Shown: piece by piece, positions 7,625-15,587 of the stretch
Position numbering within the stretch: the stretch's first letter is position 1
How the letters are laid out: each line of letters begins with the position of its first letter
From: CAYMMX01 sp964391675
Lineage (GTDB): Bacteria > Cyanobacteriota > Vampirovibrionia > Gastranaerophilales > Gastranaerophilaceae
DNA: 64,000 nt
Direction: 5' to 3'
Assembly (NCBI GenBank): GCA_964391675.1
Contig: CAYMMX010000004.1
Coordinates: 182,552 to 246,551 of the forward strand
The notes under the pieces: model-generated
Databases searched by the model: none
What the model was told of the DNA's origin: nothing
The model's input: the letters and a program-made list of their open reading frames with translations, nothing else
Program-made: the position numbers and the translations under genes

Positions 7625-9391
7625 ATGGCAGAAAATATAAAAACATTATTTATAGATGGTAGAGAAGTTGAATTCACAGACGAACCAAATCTTTTAGAAG
7701 TTATAAGAAAAGCAGGCTTGAATGTTCCAACATTTTGTTATCGTCCTGATTTAACGCAGTATGGTGCTTGCCGGATGTGTGTTGTTGAAATTGATGGAAG
7801 AGGTATTCAATCTTCTTGCACAATGCCTCCTGAACCGGGTCTAAATGTTCATTTAAATACAGAAAAAACAAGAAGAATAAGAAAAACTGTTCTTGAGCTA
7901 CTTTTAGCTAATCATGATAGAGAATGTACAACTTGTGATAAATCAGGTAATTGTGAATTACAAAAGTATTCAGAAGAATACGGAATTAGAAATATTAAAT
8001 TCCCAACCAAACAAAAAGAAGATTTTCTACCGCTTGATACATCAAATCCTTCTTTAGTAAGGGATCCTAACAAATGTATTCTTTGCGGAGCATGTGTCCG
8101 TGCTTGTGCAGAATTTCAGGGTCATGCAGTCTTAGGATTCGCTAATAGAGGTTCAAAAACTCTTGTTCAGCCTATGGCTGGACGTGATTTTAAGGATACT
8201 GATTGTATTTTATGCGGTCAATGTCAGGCCGTTTGCCCTACGGGCGCTTTAACTGTTGTTTCTGATGTTGATAATGTTTGGAGAGATATTCACAATAAAG
8301 ATAAAAAAGTTGTTGCACAGATTGCACCTTCTATAAGAGTCGCTCTTGGTGAGTTATTTGGACTTGAACCCGGAGAAAATTCCATAGGTAAAATAACAGC
8401 GGCTTTAAGAAGAATCGGTTTTGACTTAGTTTTTGATACTAACTTCGCAGCTGATTTGACTATTATGGAAGAAGGAACTGAATTTATCGAAAGATTAAAT
8501 AAAGGTGAAAACCTTCCTATATTTACTTCTTGCTGCCCAGCTTGGGTAAAATATATTGAACAATCAAGACCTGAATTTATAAAAAATCTTTCAAGCTGCA
8601 AGTCTCCTCAATCAATGATGTCACCTGTATTGAAAGAATTATTACCTAAATATTACGAAGGATATACTCGTGAAAATACAGTTATTGTTTCTATAATGCC
8701 TTGTACTGCAAAGAAATTTGAAAATAAGCGTCAAGAGCTTTCGACTAACGGTATTCCTGATACAAATTATGTTCTTACAACAAAAGAACTTGGAAGAATG
8801 ATTAATGAGGCTGGTATTGATTTTAAAAATCTTAAGTCTGAAACTGAGGATAGCCCGTTTGGTGACTATACAGGTGCAGGAACAATTTTTGGTGCATCAG
8901 GTGGGGTTGCCGAAGCAGCAGCAAGAACTGCTTATGAACTTGTAACGGGTAAAGAGTTAAAAGACGTAAACCTTAGACCAATGAGAGGTGTTGATAAATC
9001 AAGCAGAAGCAAAGAAATGGAACTGGATTTGAATGGTACAAAAGTTAAAGTCAGAATCGTTTCCACAATTGTTGAAGCTGAAAAAGCTCTTAAGGAAATC
9101 GAATCAGGAAAAGCCGATTTCCAAATGCTTGAAGTGATGGCTTGCCCTGGTGGATGTATAAATGGTGGGGGGCAACCATACAGTTATAATGATACTACCA
9201 TCAAAGCTAAGCGTGCAGCCGGCTTATATAAAGAAGATTCTGAACTTAAAGTTAGAAAATCACACGAAAATCCTGATATTAAAAAACTTTATACAGAATT
9301 CTTGGAAAAACCGGGTTCACATAAATCGCATGAATTATTGCATACTCATTATGAAAACCATTTTAAAGGTTCATATAGAGATTTAAAATAA
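7625..9391 (+). CDS. hydA: [FeFe] hydrogenase catalytic subunit HydA (trimeric type)
   Basis: Makes or oxidises H2 at the H-cluster. The N-terminal NuoG-like part has a [2Fe-2S] site (C38, C49, C52, C65), a His/Cys [4Fe-4S] site (HDRECTTCDKSGNC) and two ferredoxin clusters (CILCGACVRAC, CILCGQCQAVC). The H-cluster motifs are complete: TSCCPAW at residues 301-307, MPCTAKKFE from 358 and MACPGGC at 505-511. By family knowledge C304, C360, C507 and C511 are the ligands and C303 the proton-transfer cysteine. The 588 residues stop after the small-subunit-like tail, without the extra C-terminal [2Fe-2S] domain of the longer Thermotoga HydA. The maturases hydE, hydF and hydG are not in this window. 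Confidence 0.97.
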   Translation: MAENIKTLFIDGREVEFTDEPNLLEVIRKAGLNVPTFCYRPDLTQYGACRMCVVEIDGRGIQSSCTMPPEPGLNVHLNTEKTRRIRKTVLELLLANHDRECTTCDKSGNCELQKYSEEYGIRNIKFPTKQKEDFLPLDTSNPSLVRDPNKCILCGACVRACAEFQGHAVLGFANRGSKTLVQPMAGRDFKDTDCILCGQCQAVCPTGALTVVSDVDNVWRDIHNKDKKVVAQIAPSIRVALGELFGLEPGENSIGKITAALRRIGFDLVFDTNFAADLTIMEEGTEFIERLNKGENLPIFTSCCPAWVKYIEQSRPEFIKNLSSCKSPQSMMSPVLKELLPKYYEGYTRENTVIVSIMPCTAKKFENKRQELSTNGIPDTNYVLTTKELGRMINEAGIDFKNLKSETEDSPFGDYTGAGTIFGASGGVAEAAARTAYELVTGKELKDVNLRPMRGVDKSSRSKEMELDLNGTKVKVRIVSTIVEAEKALKEIESGKADFQMLEVMACPGGCINGGGQPYSYNDTTIKAKRAAGLYKEDSELKVRKSHENPDIKKLYTEFLEKPGSHKSHELLHTHYENHFKGSYRDLK

Positions 9392-9410
9392 AAAATTATT
9401 TTTAAATATA

Positions 9411-9452
9411 AAACAGGGTATATTAATTTAAAAAAATATATCCTGTTTTTGT
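9411..9452 (+). terminator. Terminator of hydCBA
   Basis: A 12-bp stem containing one G-T pair (9413-9424 with 9435-9446), a 10-base A-rich loop and a run of T. It lies about 20 bases after the hydA stop. Confidence 0.75.
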
Positions 9453-9537
9453 TGTGCATATAGTCAATTGTTCTGTCTATGCGGTTAATTCACAATAATT
9501 ATTTTTTTGCTAAAAATGTTATTGAGGAGAATTATTA

Positions 9538-10173
9538 ATGATAAAATTAGAAGTTTTTGATCCGCCAATGTGTTGCTCAACAGGAGTTTGCAGTGATAAT
9601 GCTGATCCAAAGTTAGTTATTTTTGCATCTGACTTAGAATGGCTAAAGATAAAGGGTATTAATGTTGTCAGACATGGTTTATCTTTTGAACCTTCTGAAT
9701 TTATTTTAAACGCAGCTGTTAATAATTTGCTTAAAAAAGAAGGTAATAGTTGTCTGCCAATTATTGTAATTGGCGATAATATTATGCACAAAGGAAGTTA
9801 TCCATCCAGAGAAAAACTTGCACAGATATGTAATGTTAAGTATGATGAAGAAAAGCCTCCTTTTATGCCAACAGAAGAAAATTGTTGTTGCGGTGTTGAT
9901 TGTGACTGTCATTCATTTAAATTATCTACAAACTCATCATATGGAGACGAAAATTATTGTGAATATTCTGCAGCAGAAGATAATTGTATTAATTATAATG
10001 AATGCAAAATGAATAATACATTTATAGCTAAAAACTTTAAAACAATTTTAGTTATATTTTTACTATTGACGCTTATAGTATTAATTGCATATAAACGTTG
10101 TTGTCGTGCTGATGCAAAGAAAAGTCCACAATTAAGTTTTTCTACATATAGTATTTACAAAATTATAATATAA
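9538..10173 (+). CDS. ArsD-like protein with Cys-rich, membrane-anchored tail
   Basis: Residues 1-110 match ArsD, the arsenic metallochaperone and weak repressor: VFDPPMCCSTGVC places cysteines at 12, 13 and 18, exactly the As(III)-binding set of classical ArsD, followed by DLEWLKIKGINVVRH and a G-YPSREKL segment. Classical ArsD ends near residue 120. Here about 90 more residues follow: a Cys cluster (ENCCCGVDCDC), an acidic linker with further Cys, and one membrane helix around 168-184 (TILVIFLLLTLIVLIAY) followed by CC. No arsA, arsB or arsR is adjacent. GAGGAG six bases before ATG supports the start. Metalloid sensing or transport is plausible; electron-transfer or metal-donor work is also possible. 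Confidence 0.75.
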   Translation: MIKLEVFDPPMCCSTGVCSDNADPKLVIFASDLEWLKIKGINVVRHGLSFEPSEFILNAAVNNLLKKEGNSCLPIIVIGDNIMHKGSYPSREKLAQICNVKYDEEKPPFMPTEENCCCGVDCDCHSFKLSTNSSYGDENYCEYSAAEDNCINYNECKMNNTFIAKNFKTILVIFLLLTLIVLIAYKRCCRADAKKSPQLSFSTYSIYKIII

Positions 10174-10186
10174 ATCAAAATTTGAA

Positions 10187-10687
10187 TTATCTGTAATTTT
10201 GGAATTGAAGAGGATAATCGTATTTGTCGGTATTTTCTTTTAGTAATTTTATTATATTTTGCAGATCATCCTTGTCTTTTCCTGACACTCTTACTTGATC
10301 ACCCTGAATAGATGCTTGAACTTTAATTTTTGAATCTTTAATATCGGATACTATTTTTTTAGCAAGTTCTTGAGTCAGACCCTTTCTTAGTTTATAAACC
10401 TGTCTCACATTACCTCCAAGAGCATTTTCGATGGGCTGTGAATCCAGTATTTTTACACTTAAATCTCTTTTTACCAATTTAGTTTGCAAAATATCATAGA
10501 TATTTCTAAGTTTCATTTCGTCATTAGTGGTAATTGTAATTGATTTATCACTGTCAAGCTCAATTTCAGAATTTGAATTTTTTAAGTCAAATCTTGATGA
10601 AACATCTCTTTTTACTTGATCAACTGCATTAACCAGTTCTTGTTTATCAAATTCCGAAACAATATCGAAACTACATTCTTTGGCCAT
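10187..10687 (-). CDS. yajQ: YajQ-family nucleotide/c-di-GMP-binding protein
   Basis: UPF0234/YajQ protein, 166 residues, the usual length. The N-terminus ECSFDIVSEFDKQELVNAVD and the following RDVSSRFDLKNS are the family signature, and the C-terminal half repeats the same ferredoxin-like fold ending in LQFQNYR. In Xanthomonas and Pseudomonas, YajQ members bind c-di-GMP and affect transcription; in other bacteria the role is unclear. A good ribosome site (AGGAGG) precedes the ATG. It ends 13 bases from the ArsD-like gene, so the two are convergent, and it is divergent from gatC. The diguanylate cyclase at 704-2188 could supply its ligand, an inference. Confidence 0.93.
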   Translation of the reverse strand: MAKECSFDIVSEFDKQELVNAVDQVKRDVSSRFDLKNSNSEIELDSDKSITITTNDEMKLRNIYDILQTKLVKRDLSVKILDSQPIENALGGNVRQVYKLRKGLTQELAKKIVSDIKDSKIKVQASIQGDQVRVSGKDKDDLQNIIKLLKENTDKYDYPLQFQNYR

Positions 10688-10718
10688 ATAACCTCCTAAA
10701 ATATTATAATTTTTAACA

Positions 10719-10724
10719 ATTATA
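10719..10724 (-). promoter_or_regulatory. Extended -10 box for yajQ
   Basis: On the minus strand TGCTATAAT forms an extended -10 element about 31 bases before the yajQ ATG, leaving a leader of about 25 bases. No convincing -35 box is seen, as is allowed with an extended -10. Confidence 0.45.
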
Positions 10725-10777
10725 GCATGAAATTATTATCTGTGATATGATTTAAAAAAGTTAATAAGGACAATAAA

Positions 10778-11059
10778 ATGATTACTGTTAAAGATGTAGA
10801 GCATGTTGCAAAACTAGCGAGGCTAAATCTTACTGAAGCTGAAAAAGAAAAATTTACCAAACAACTCGGTGATGTTCTAAAGTATGCAGAACAAATGAAC
10901 GAAGTTGATACAACAGGAGTTGTACCAATGGCACATGCTTTTGATTTTGTTAATGTTATGCGCGAAGACGAAGTTGTTTATGAGCAAACAAAAGAGGAAC
11001 TAATGAAAAATGCTCCGGATGAAGAAAACGGATTTTTTAAAGTTCCAAAAATTGGTTAA
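10778..11059 (+). CDS. gatC: Asp-tRNA(Asn)/Glu-tRNA(Gln) amidotransferase subunit C
   Basis: Small stabilising subunit of GatCAB, which amidates Glu-tRNA(Gln) and/or Asp-tRNA(Asn). The N-terminal VEHVAKLARLNLTEAEKEKF and the central VDTTGVVPMAH segments are diagnostic, and 93 residues is normal. gatA is present but 48 kb away (59003-60466) and gatB is not in the window, so the complex is encoded at dispersed loci. TAAGGA precedes the start codon. pyrG follows after 41 bases on the same strand and may share the transcript. Confidence 0.95.
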   Translation: MITVKDVEHVAKLARLNLTEAEKEKFTKQLGDVLKYAEQMNEVDTTGVVPMAHAFDFVNVMREDEVVYEQTKEELMKNAPDEENGFFKVPKIG

Positions 11060-11100
11060 TATATTAAATAATTATACTTTAATAAATGAGGGGATTTAAA

Positions 11101-12747
11101 ATGGTGACTAAGTATATTTTTGTTACAGGTGGAGTTGTAAGCTCACTTGGAAAAGGTATTATTGCTGCATCTTTAGGTAAATTGCTTAAAGCCAGAGGCT
11201 TTTCTGTTGCTATTCAAAAATTTGATCCTTATATAAATGTTGATCCCGGTACAATGAGTCCTTTTCAACATGGAGAAGTATTTGTAACAGATGATGGTGC
11301 CGAAACAGATTTAGACCTTGGACATTACGAAAGATTTACCGATACTGATTTAAGCCAAATTAATAATGTTACTTCCGGAAGTGTCTACCAAACAGTTATT
11401 AATAAAGAACGTCAGGGTGATTATTTAGGTGCAACTGTTCAAACTATACCACATATTACAAATGAGATTAAATCAAGAATCGTTAAGGCTAAAAATCAAT
11501 TTAAAACAGATTTTTTGATTATTGAAATTGGTGGAACTATAGGTGATATTGAAAGTTTACCATTCATCGAAGCTATAAGACAGTTTAAAACAGAGGTTGG
11601 CTATAACAATGCAATTTCTATTCATTGTACTCTTTTGCCATACTTACCGACATCAGGAGAACTTAAAACAAAACCTTCTCAGCACAGTGTTACGGTTTTA
11701 AGAAGTTACGGGCTTCAACCGGAGATTCTTGTGTGTAGAACCACTCGTTCAATCCCAAAAACTGAAAGAGAAAAATTGGCATTATTTTGCTCCGTTCCTA
11801 AAGAAGCAGTAATTGAATGTAAAGATATGAAAAGTATTTATGAAGTACCAATTGCGTTAGAAGAACAAAATATGGCTTCTGTTGTGCTTCAAAGATTAAA
11901 TGTAGAGGATAGAAAACCTAACCTAACTTCTTGGAAAAAACTGGTAGATAAAATTAAAAATCCCAAGGCTGTAGTTAAAGTAGCAATTGCAGGGAAGTAT
12001 ACTAAATTGTCAGATGCTTATATTTCTGTTGTTGAGTCATTAAAACATGCCGGATATTCAAACGAAGTTGCAATTGATATCAAATGGATTAATTCAGAAG
12101 ATTGTATTAGTTATGATAAAGCTAAGGAAATGCTTAAAGATATAAATGCTGTTGTCGTCCCCGGTGGTTTCGGGATTAGAGGAATTGAAGGCAAGTTAAA
12201 TGTAGTGAAATATGCCAGAGAAAACAATTTACCATTTTTAGGTTTATGTCTTGGTATGCAATGCGCTGTTATTGAATATGCAAGAAATGTTGTTGGTTTA
12301 AAAGACGCTAATTCCACAGAGTTTGATGAAAATACACCTTATCCGGTTATAGATTTAATGCTTGAACAAAAAAATGTACAAGGTTATGGTGGAACAATGC
12401 GCTTAGGTAAGTATGAATGTCACCTGAAAAAGGCTTCAAAAGCGAACATGGCATATGGAGTTTCAAAAATATTCGAGCGTCACAGACATAGATATGAAGT
12501 TAATAATGAATATATTGATAAATTGAAAAAAGCAGGTTTAGTTTTTTCAGGACTTTCTCCTGATGGAATGTTGGCAGAAATCGTTGAACTTCCTGAACTT
12601 GATTGGTTTGTTGCTTCGCAATTCCACCCCGAGTTTAAATCCAGACCGGAAAAACCTCACCCGTTATTTTATGGTTTAATTACAACTGCTGTAAATAAAA
12701 TGAATAATATAGCTAAAGTTAAAAAATTAAATAAAGCTATAAAATAA
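11101..12747 (+). CDS. pyrG: CTP synthase
   Basis: Converts UTP, ATP and glutamine to CTP. The synthetase domain begins KYIFVTGGVVSSLGKGI and carries the phosphate-binding and Mg sites (LDLGHYERF, IEIGGTIGDIES). The class I glutaminase half (about 300-548) has the nucleophile region LGLCLGMQCAV and the catalytic FHPEF near the end. ATG 11101 is chosen over an in-frame ATG 15 bases upstream because GAGGGGA lies six bases before it and the resulting N-terminus (MVTKYIF) matches the family. This gives 548 residues, within the usual range. Confidence 0.97.
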   Translation: MVTKYIFVTGGVVSSLGKGIIAASLGKLLKARGFSVAIQKFDPYINVDPGTMSPFQHGEVFVTDDGAETDLDLGHYERFTDTDLSQINNVTSGSVYQTVINKERQGDYLGATVQTIPHITNEIKSRIVKAKNQFKTDFLIIEIGGTIGDIESLPFIEAIRQFKTEVGYNNAISIHCTLLPYLPTSGELKTKPSQHSVTVLRSYGLQPEILVCRTTRSIPKTEREKLALFCSVPKEAVIECKDMKSIYEVPIALEEQNMASVVLQRLNVEDRKPNLTSWKKLVDKIKNPKAVVKVAIAGKYTKLSDAYISVVESLKHAGYSNEVAIDIKWINSEDCISYDKAKEMLKDINAVVVPGGFGIRGIEGKLNVVKYARENNLPFLGLCLGMQCAVIEYARNVVGLKDANSTEFDENTPYPVIDLMLEQKNVQGYGGTMRLGKYECHLKKASKANMAYGVSKIFERHRHRYEVNNEYIDKLKKAGLVFSGLSPDGMLAEIVELPELDWFVASQFHPEFKSRPEKPHPLFYGLITTAVNKMNNIAKVKKLNKAIK

Positions 12748-12785
12748 ATTTATATAATCTATATTTTATGAAGATTTAATAAACT

Positions 12786-12815
12786 TTGATTTATATGTAA
12801 AATTAATAGTATTAT
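12786..12815 (+). promoter_or_regulatory. Candidate promoter of the small cationic peptide gene
   Basis: TTGATT (12786-12791), an 18-base spacer and TATTAT (12810-12815). The predicted start near 12822 leaves a 15-base leader containing AAAGGG before the ATG at 12837. Confidence 0.45.
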
Positions 12816-12836
12816 GTTATTAATTAAAGGGTTATA

Positions 12837-13010
12837 ATGAAAAAACAAATCATATTAATTTTGAGTTTTATATTTATCTTTATAAATTTTGCACAACCGG
12901 TGTATGCAATTAAAAAAATTAAAATTTTAAAAAAAAAGAGTGTTAAAGAAAGAGTTTATAAAAAAATTTATGGTCCTAAATACAAAAAAATACTTAAAAA
13001 AAAGCATTAA
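12837..13010 (+). CDS. Small secreted lysine-rich peptide (57 residues)
   Basis: A 57-codon frame with AAAGGG seven bases before the ATG and its own candidate promoter. The first 24 residues form a textbook signal peptide (MKKQ, a hydrophobic ILILSFIFIFINF core, then AQPVYA as a likely cleavage site). The predicted mature part is 33 residues, with 15 Lys and one Arg against a single Glu, in a roughly amphipathic pattern of isoleucine and lysine. No family is recognised. Possible roles are a cationic antimicrobial-like, cell-wall- or polyanion-binding peptide; all are inference. Low-complexity AT-rich DNA favours Lys/Ile by chance, but the signal peptide, ribosome site and promoter together argue for a real gene. 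Confidence 0.6.
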   Translation: MKKQIILILSFIFIFINFAQPVYAIKKIKILKKKSVKERVYKKIYGPKYKKILKKKH

Positions 13011-13044
13011 TTCTTTTATTAATTTGTGATAATATTAATTTGTC

Positions 13045-13986
13045 ATGACTCAAGTGTTAAAAAAAATATTGGTTACAGGTGGAGCCGGTTTTATCGGAAG
13101 CCATCTTTGCAAAAAATTATTAAGTAATGGTGATTATGTTATTTGCTTGGATAATTTATTTACAGGGACTAAAAACAACATTATTGAATTGATTGATTAT
13201 CCTAATTTTAAATTTATTGAACACGATATAATATATGAATTTTATGATAATGTTGACCAAATTTATAACCTTGCTTGTCCTGCAAGCCCTCCGCATTATC
13301 AGCATGATCCGATTAAAACTACGAAAACTTCCGTTTTAGGAATAATTAATATGATGGAGTTGGCAAAAAAATGTAATGCAAGAATTTTACAGGCTTCTAC
13401 AAGTGAGGTTTATGGTAATCCTACATGTCATCCTCAATCAGAAACTTACTGGGGTAATGTTAACCCAATAGGTTTAAGAAGTTGTTATGATGAAGGGAAA
13501 AGATGCGCTGAAAGTTTAATGATGGATTATTACAGACAGTACGGTGTTGATATAAGAATTGTTAGAATATTTAACACATATGGTCCAAATATGGATATTA
13601 ATGACGGCAGAGTCGTTTCAAATTTTATTGTTCAAGCATTAAAAGACAGTGACTTAACTGTGTATGGTGATGGAAATCAAACTCGTTCGTTTTGTTATAT
13701 AGATGATTTAATTGAAGGTTTAATCAAAATGATGAATGGAAAAGTTACTGGACCTGTTAATTTAGGTAATGACTGTGAGTGTACTATTTTTGACTTTGCA
13801 AAAATGATTATTGAATTGACAGGCTCTAATTCTAAAATTGTTTATAAAAATTTGCCGAGTGATGACCCTGTAAAAAGGAAACCTGACTTGACACTTGCAA
13901 ATAATGAATTAAATTGGAAACCTGAAATTGATTTTAAAACAGGGCTTAAGAAAACTATAAAATATTTTGAGGATGTGCTTAAATGA
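13045..13986 (+). CDS. UDP-glucuronate decarboxylase-like epimerase (UXS type)
   Basis: Extended SDR with N-terminal NAD site VTGGAGFIGSHLC and catalytic YDEGKR (Tyr-x3-Lys). The stretch YNLACPASPPHYQHDPIKT is characteristic of UDP-glucuronic acid decarboxylases, which form UDP-xylose from UDP-glucuronate; TSTSEVYG and RIVRIFNTYGP also match. The length of 313 fits. The downstream gene, overlapping by four bases, makes UDP-glucuronate from UDP-glucose, so the pair forms a two-step pathway. There is no Shine-Dalgarno before ATG 13045, and -10-like boxes (GATAAT 13028-13033; TATTAA 13033-13038) lie close, so a very short leader is possible. A related dTDP-glucose dehydratase function is less likely. 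Confidence 0.88.
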   Translation: MTQVLKKILVTGGAGFIGSHLCKKLLSNGDYVICLDNLFTGTKNNIIELIDYPNFKFIEHDIIYEFYDNVDQIYNLACPASPPHYQHDPIKTTKTSVLGIINMMELAKKCNARILQASTSEVYGNPTCHPQSETYWGNVNPIGLRSCYDEGKRCAESLMMDYYRQYGVDIRIVRIFNTYGPNMDINDGRVVSNFIVQALKDSDLTVYGDGNQTRSFCYIDDLIEGLIKMMNGKVTGPVNLGNDCECTIFDFAKMIIELTGSNSKIVYKNLPSDDPVKRKPDLTLANNELNWKPEIDFKTGLKKTIKYFEDVLK

Positions 13987-15284
13987 AGATTTGTGTCATT
14001 GGAACAGGATATGTAGGTTTAGTTGCAGGTACTTGTTTAGCAGAAATGGGAAATGAAGTTATTTGTATTGATTCTGATAACGCAAAATTAGAAAAATTAC
14101 AAAAAGGTATAGTCCCAATATATGAACCGGGTCTGGAAGAGTTAATACAATCTAATGTAAATGAAGGTCGATTAATATTTAGCAACGACTTAAAATTAGC
14201 AGTTAAAAAATCATTAATTTGTTTTATCGCAGTTGGAACACCTTTAAGTGATAGTGGTTCTGCTGATTTATCTTCAGTTTTTAGTGTAGCTGAAGATATA
14301 GCAAGATATATGAACAATTATAAGGTTATTGTAAATAAATCCACTGTACCTGTAGGTACAGGAGAAAAAATTCATAAAATAATTAAAAATATTACTGATT
14401 TTGAATTTGATATTGTTTCCAATCCCGAATTTTTAAAGCAGGGTGCCGCTGTTGAAGACTTTTTAAAGCCAGATAGAATAATTCTTGGTGTAGATTCAAA
14501 AAAAGCCTTGGATATCATGAATGAACTATATGCTCCATTTTTACGTACAGGTAATCCTATTATTGTTATGGATATAAAATCTGCTGAGATGTCTAAATAT
14601 GCTTCAAATTCATTCTTAGCAACAAAAATTTCTTTTATTAATGAAATTGCTAATATTTGCGAGAAAGTTGGAGCTGATATTGACATGGTTAGGCTAGGAA
14701 TGTGTGCAGATTCAAGAATAGGATCAAAGTTTTTGTTCCCTGGTTTAGGGTATGGAGGAAGTTGTTTCCCTAAAGATATTAAAGCATTAATTCAAACTGC
14801 TACTGAATATGATTGTGAATGTAAAATTTTAAAAGGAACTGATTTTATAAATATAATGCAAAGAAAAGTTTTTATTGATAAAATCCTTAAAAAATTTAAG
14901 TATGATATTTCAGGAAAAAAAATTGCTGTTTGGGGATTGGCTTTTAAACCAAAAACTAATGATATGAGAGATGCTCCTTCTATAGATATAATTAATGCTT
15001 TATTATCTGAAGGCGCAAGTGTCACTGCTTACGATCCAAAAGCAATGAGCAATGCAAAAAAAATATTTAATGATAAAATTGTTTTTGCTCAAAATGCTTA
15101 TGATGCAATCAAAGGTGCAGATGCTCTTCTTCTTTTAACTGAATGGAATGAATTTAGGCATCCGGATTTTGAAAAAATTAAATCGCTCCTAAATAATACT
15201 TTAATTATAGATGGAAGAAACCAATATAATAAAAAACAACTTAATTTATTGGGTATTGAATATATTTGTATTGGTAAAAAATAA
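13983..15284 (+). CDS. ugd: UDP-glucose 6-dehydrogenase
   Basis: NAD-dependent four-electron oxidation of UDP-glucose to UDP-glucuronate. The N-terminal Rossmann motif GTGYVGLVAGTCLAEMGNEV, the NKSTVPVGTG loop, the central dimerisation helix with MSKYASNSFLATKISFINE and the catalytic cysteine in GLGYGGSCFPKDIKAL (about residues 255-270) are all present; the C-terminal UDP-binding domain includes KIAVWGLAFKPKTNDMRDAPS. 433 residues is standard. The ATGA overlap with the UXS-like gene shows tight coupling. The product feeds xylose or glucuronate into surface glycans, whose glycosyltransferases are not adjacent. Confidence 0.95.
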   Translation: MKICVIGTGYVGLVAGTCLAEMGNEVICIDSDNAKLEKLQKGIVPIYEPGLEELIQSNVNEGRLIFSNDLKLAVKKSLICFIAVGTPLSDSGSADLSSVFSVAEDIARYMNNYKVIVNKSTVPVGTGEKIHKIIKNITDFEFDIVSNPEFLKQGAAVEDFLKPDRIILGVDSKKALDIMNELYAPFLRTGNPIIVMDIKSAEMSKYASNSFLATKISFINEIANICEKVGADIDMVRLGMCADSRIGSKFLFPGLGYGGSCFPKDIKALIQTATEYDCECKILKGTDFINIMQRKVFIDKILKKFKYDISGKKIAVWGLAFKPKTNDMRDAPSIDIINALLSEGASVTAYDPKAMSNAKKIFNDKIVFAQNAYDAIKGADALLLLTEWNEFRHPDFEKIKSLLNNTLIIDGRNQYNKKQLNLLGIEYICIGKK

Positions 15285-15292
15285 ATTTAATA

Positions 15293-15412
15293 CTATGGTT
15301 TACTTTTTATTTCATTTAATATTCCATCAAATATTTTTTTAAAATTATTTAATAAAATTCTAAATTCATCCTTTAGGCTGTATGCACCTGGCCAATTATA
15401 ACTTTCGTACAT
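15293..15412 (-). CDS. Small uncharacterised gene (39 residues), minus strand
   Basis: A short frame MYESYNWPGAYSLKDEFRIL continuing to a Lys-rich end. Its ATG at 15412 is preceded by AAGGAG with an eight-base spacing, as good a ribosome site as any in the window. It lies in the otherwise empty 300-base gap between ugd and the subtilase and points toward the ugd 3' end. There is no signal peptide or membrane helix, and the family is not recognised. It could be a regulatory peptide or a conserved small protein; the AT-rich composition leaves some risk of a chance frame. Confidence 0.5.
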   Translation of the reverse strand: MYESYNWPGAYSLKDEFRILLNNFKKIFDGILNEIKSKP

Positions 15413-15443
15413 ATCCACACTCCTTAACTTACGATTAATTTAT

Positions 15444-15459
15444 CGTATAGAGTTATACG
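15444..15459. promoter_or_regulatory. Perfect palindrome between divergent genes
   Basis: CGTATA, four bases, TATACG: a 6-bp-arm inverted repeat centred between the minus-strand 39-residue gene and the plus-strand subtilase. There is no T-run, so it is not a terminator. Its position suits an operator controlling one or both divergent genes; the binding protein is unknown. Confidence 0.35.
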
Positions 15460-15587
15460 GTATTTTTATTAATTTCTTTAGAAATTATTTAGATAATTAA
15501 GAAATGTTACAATCATTTTAAACATTGAAATTCATATATAAATATTTACTTTATATAAGTAAGGAATTATTTTGAGAGAGTGTGCTT

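Noticed and set aside
7625..9391. Reading HydA as NuoG of complex I
   Set aside because: All three H-cluster motifs are present, so it is a hydrogenase catalytic subunit and not a NuoG.
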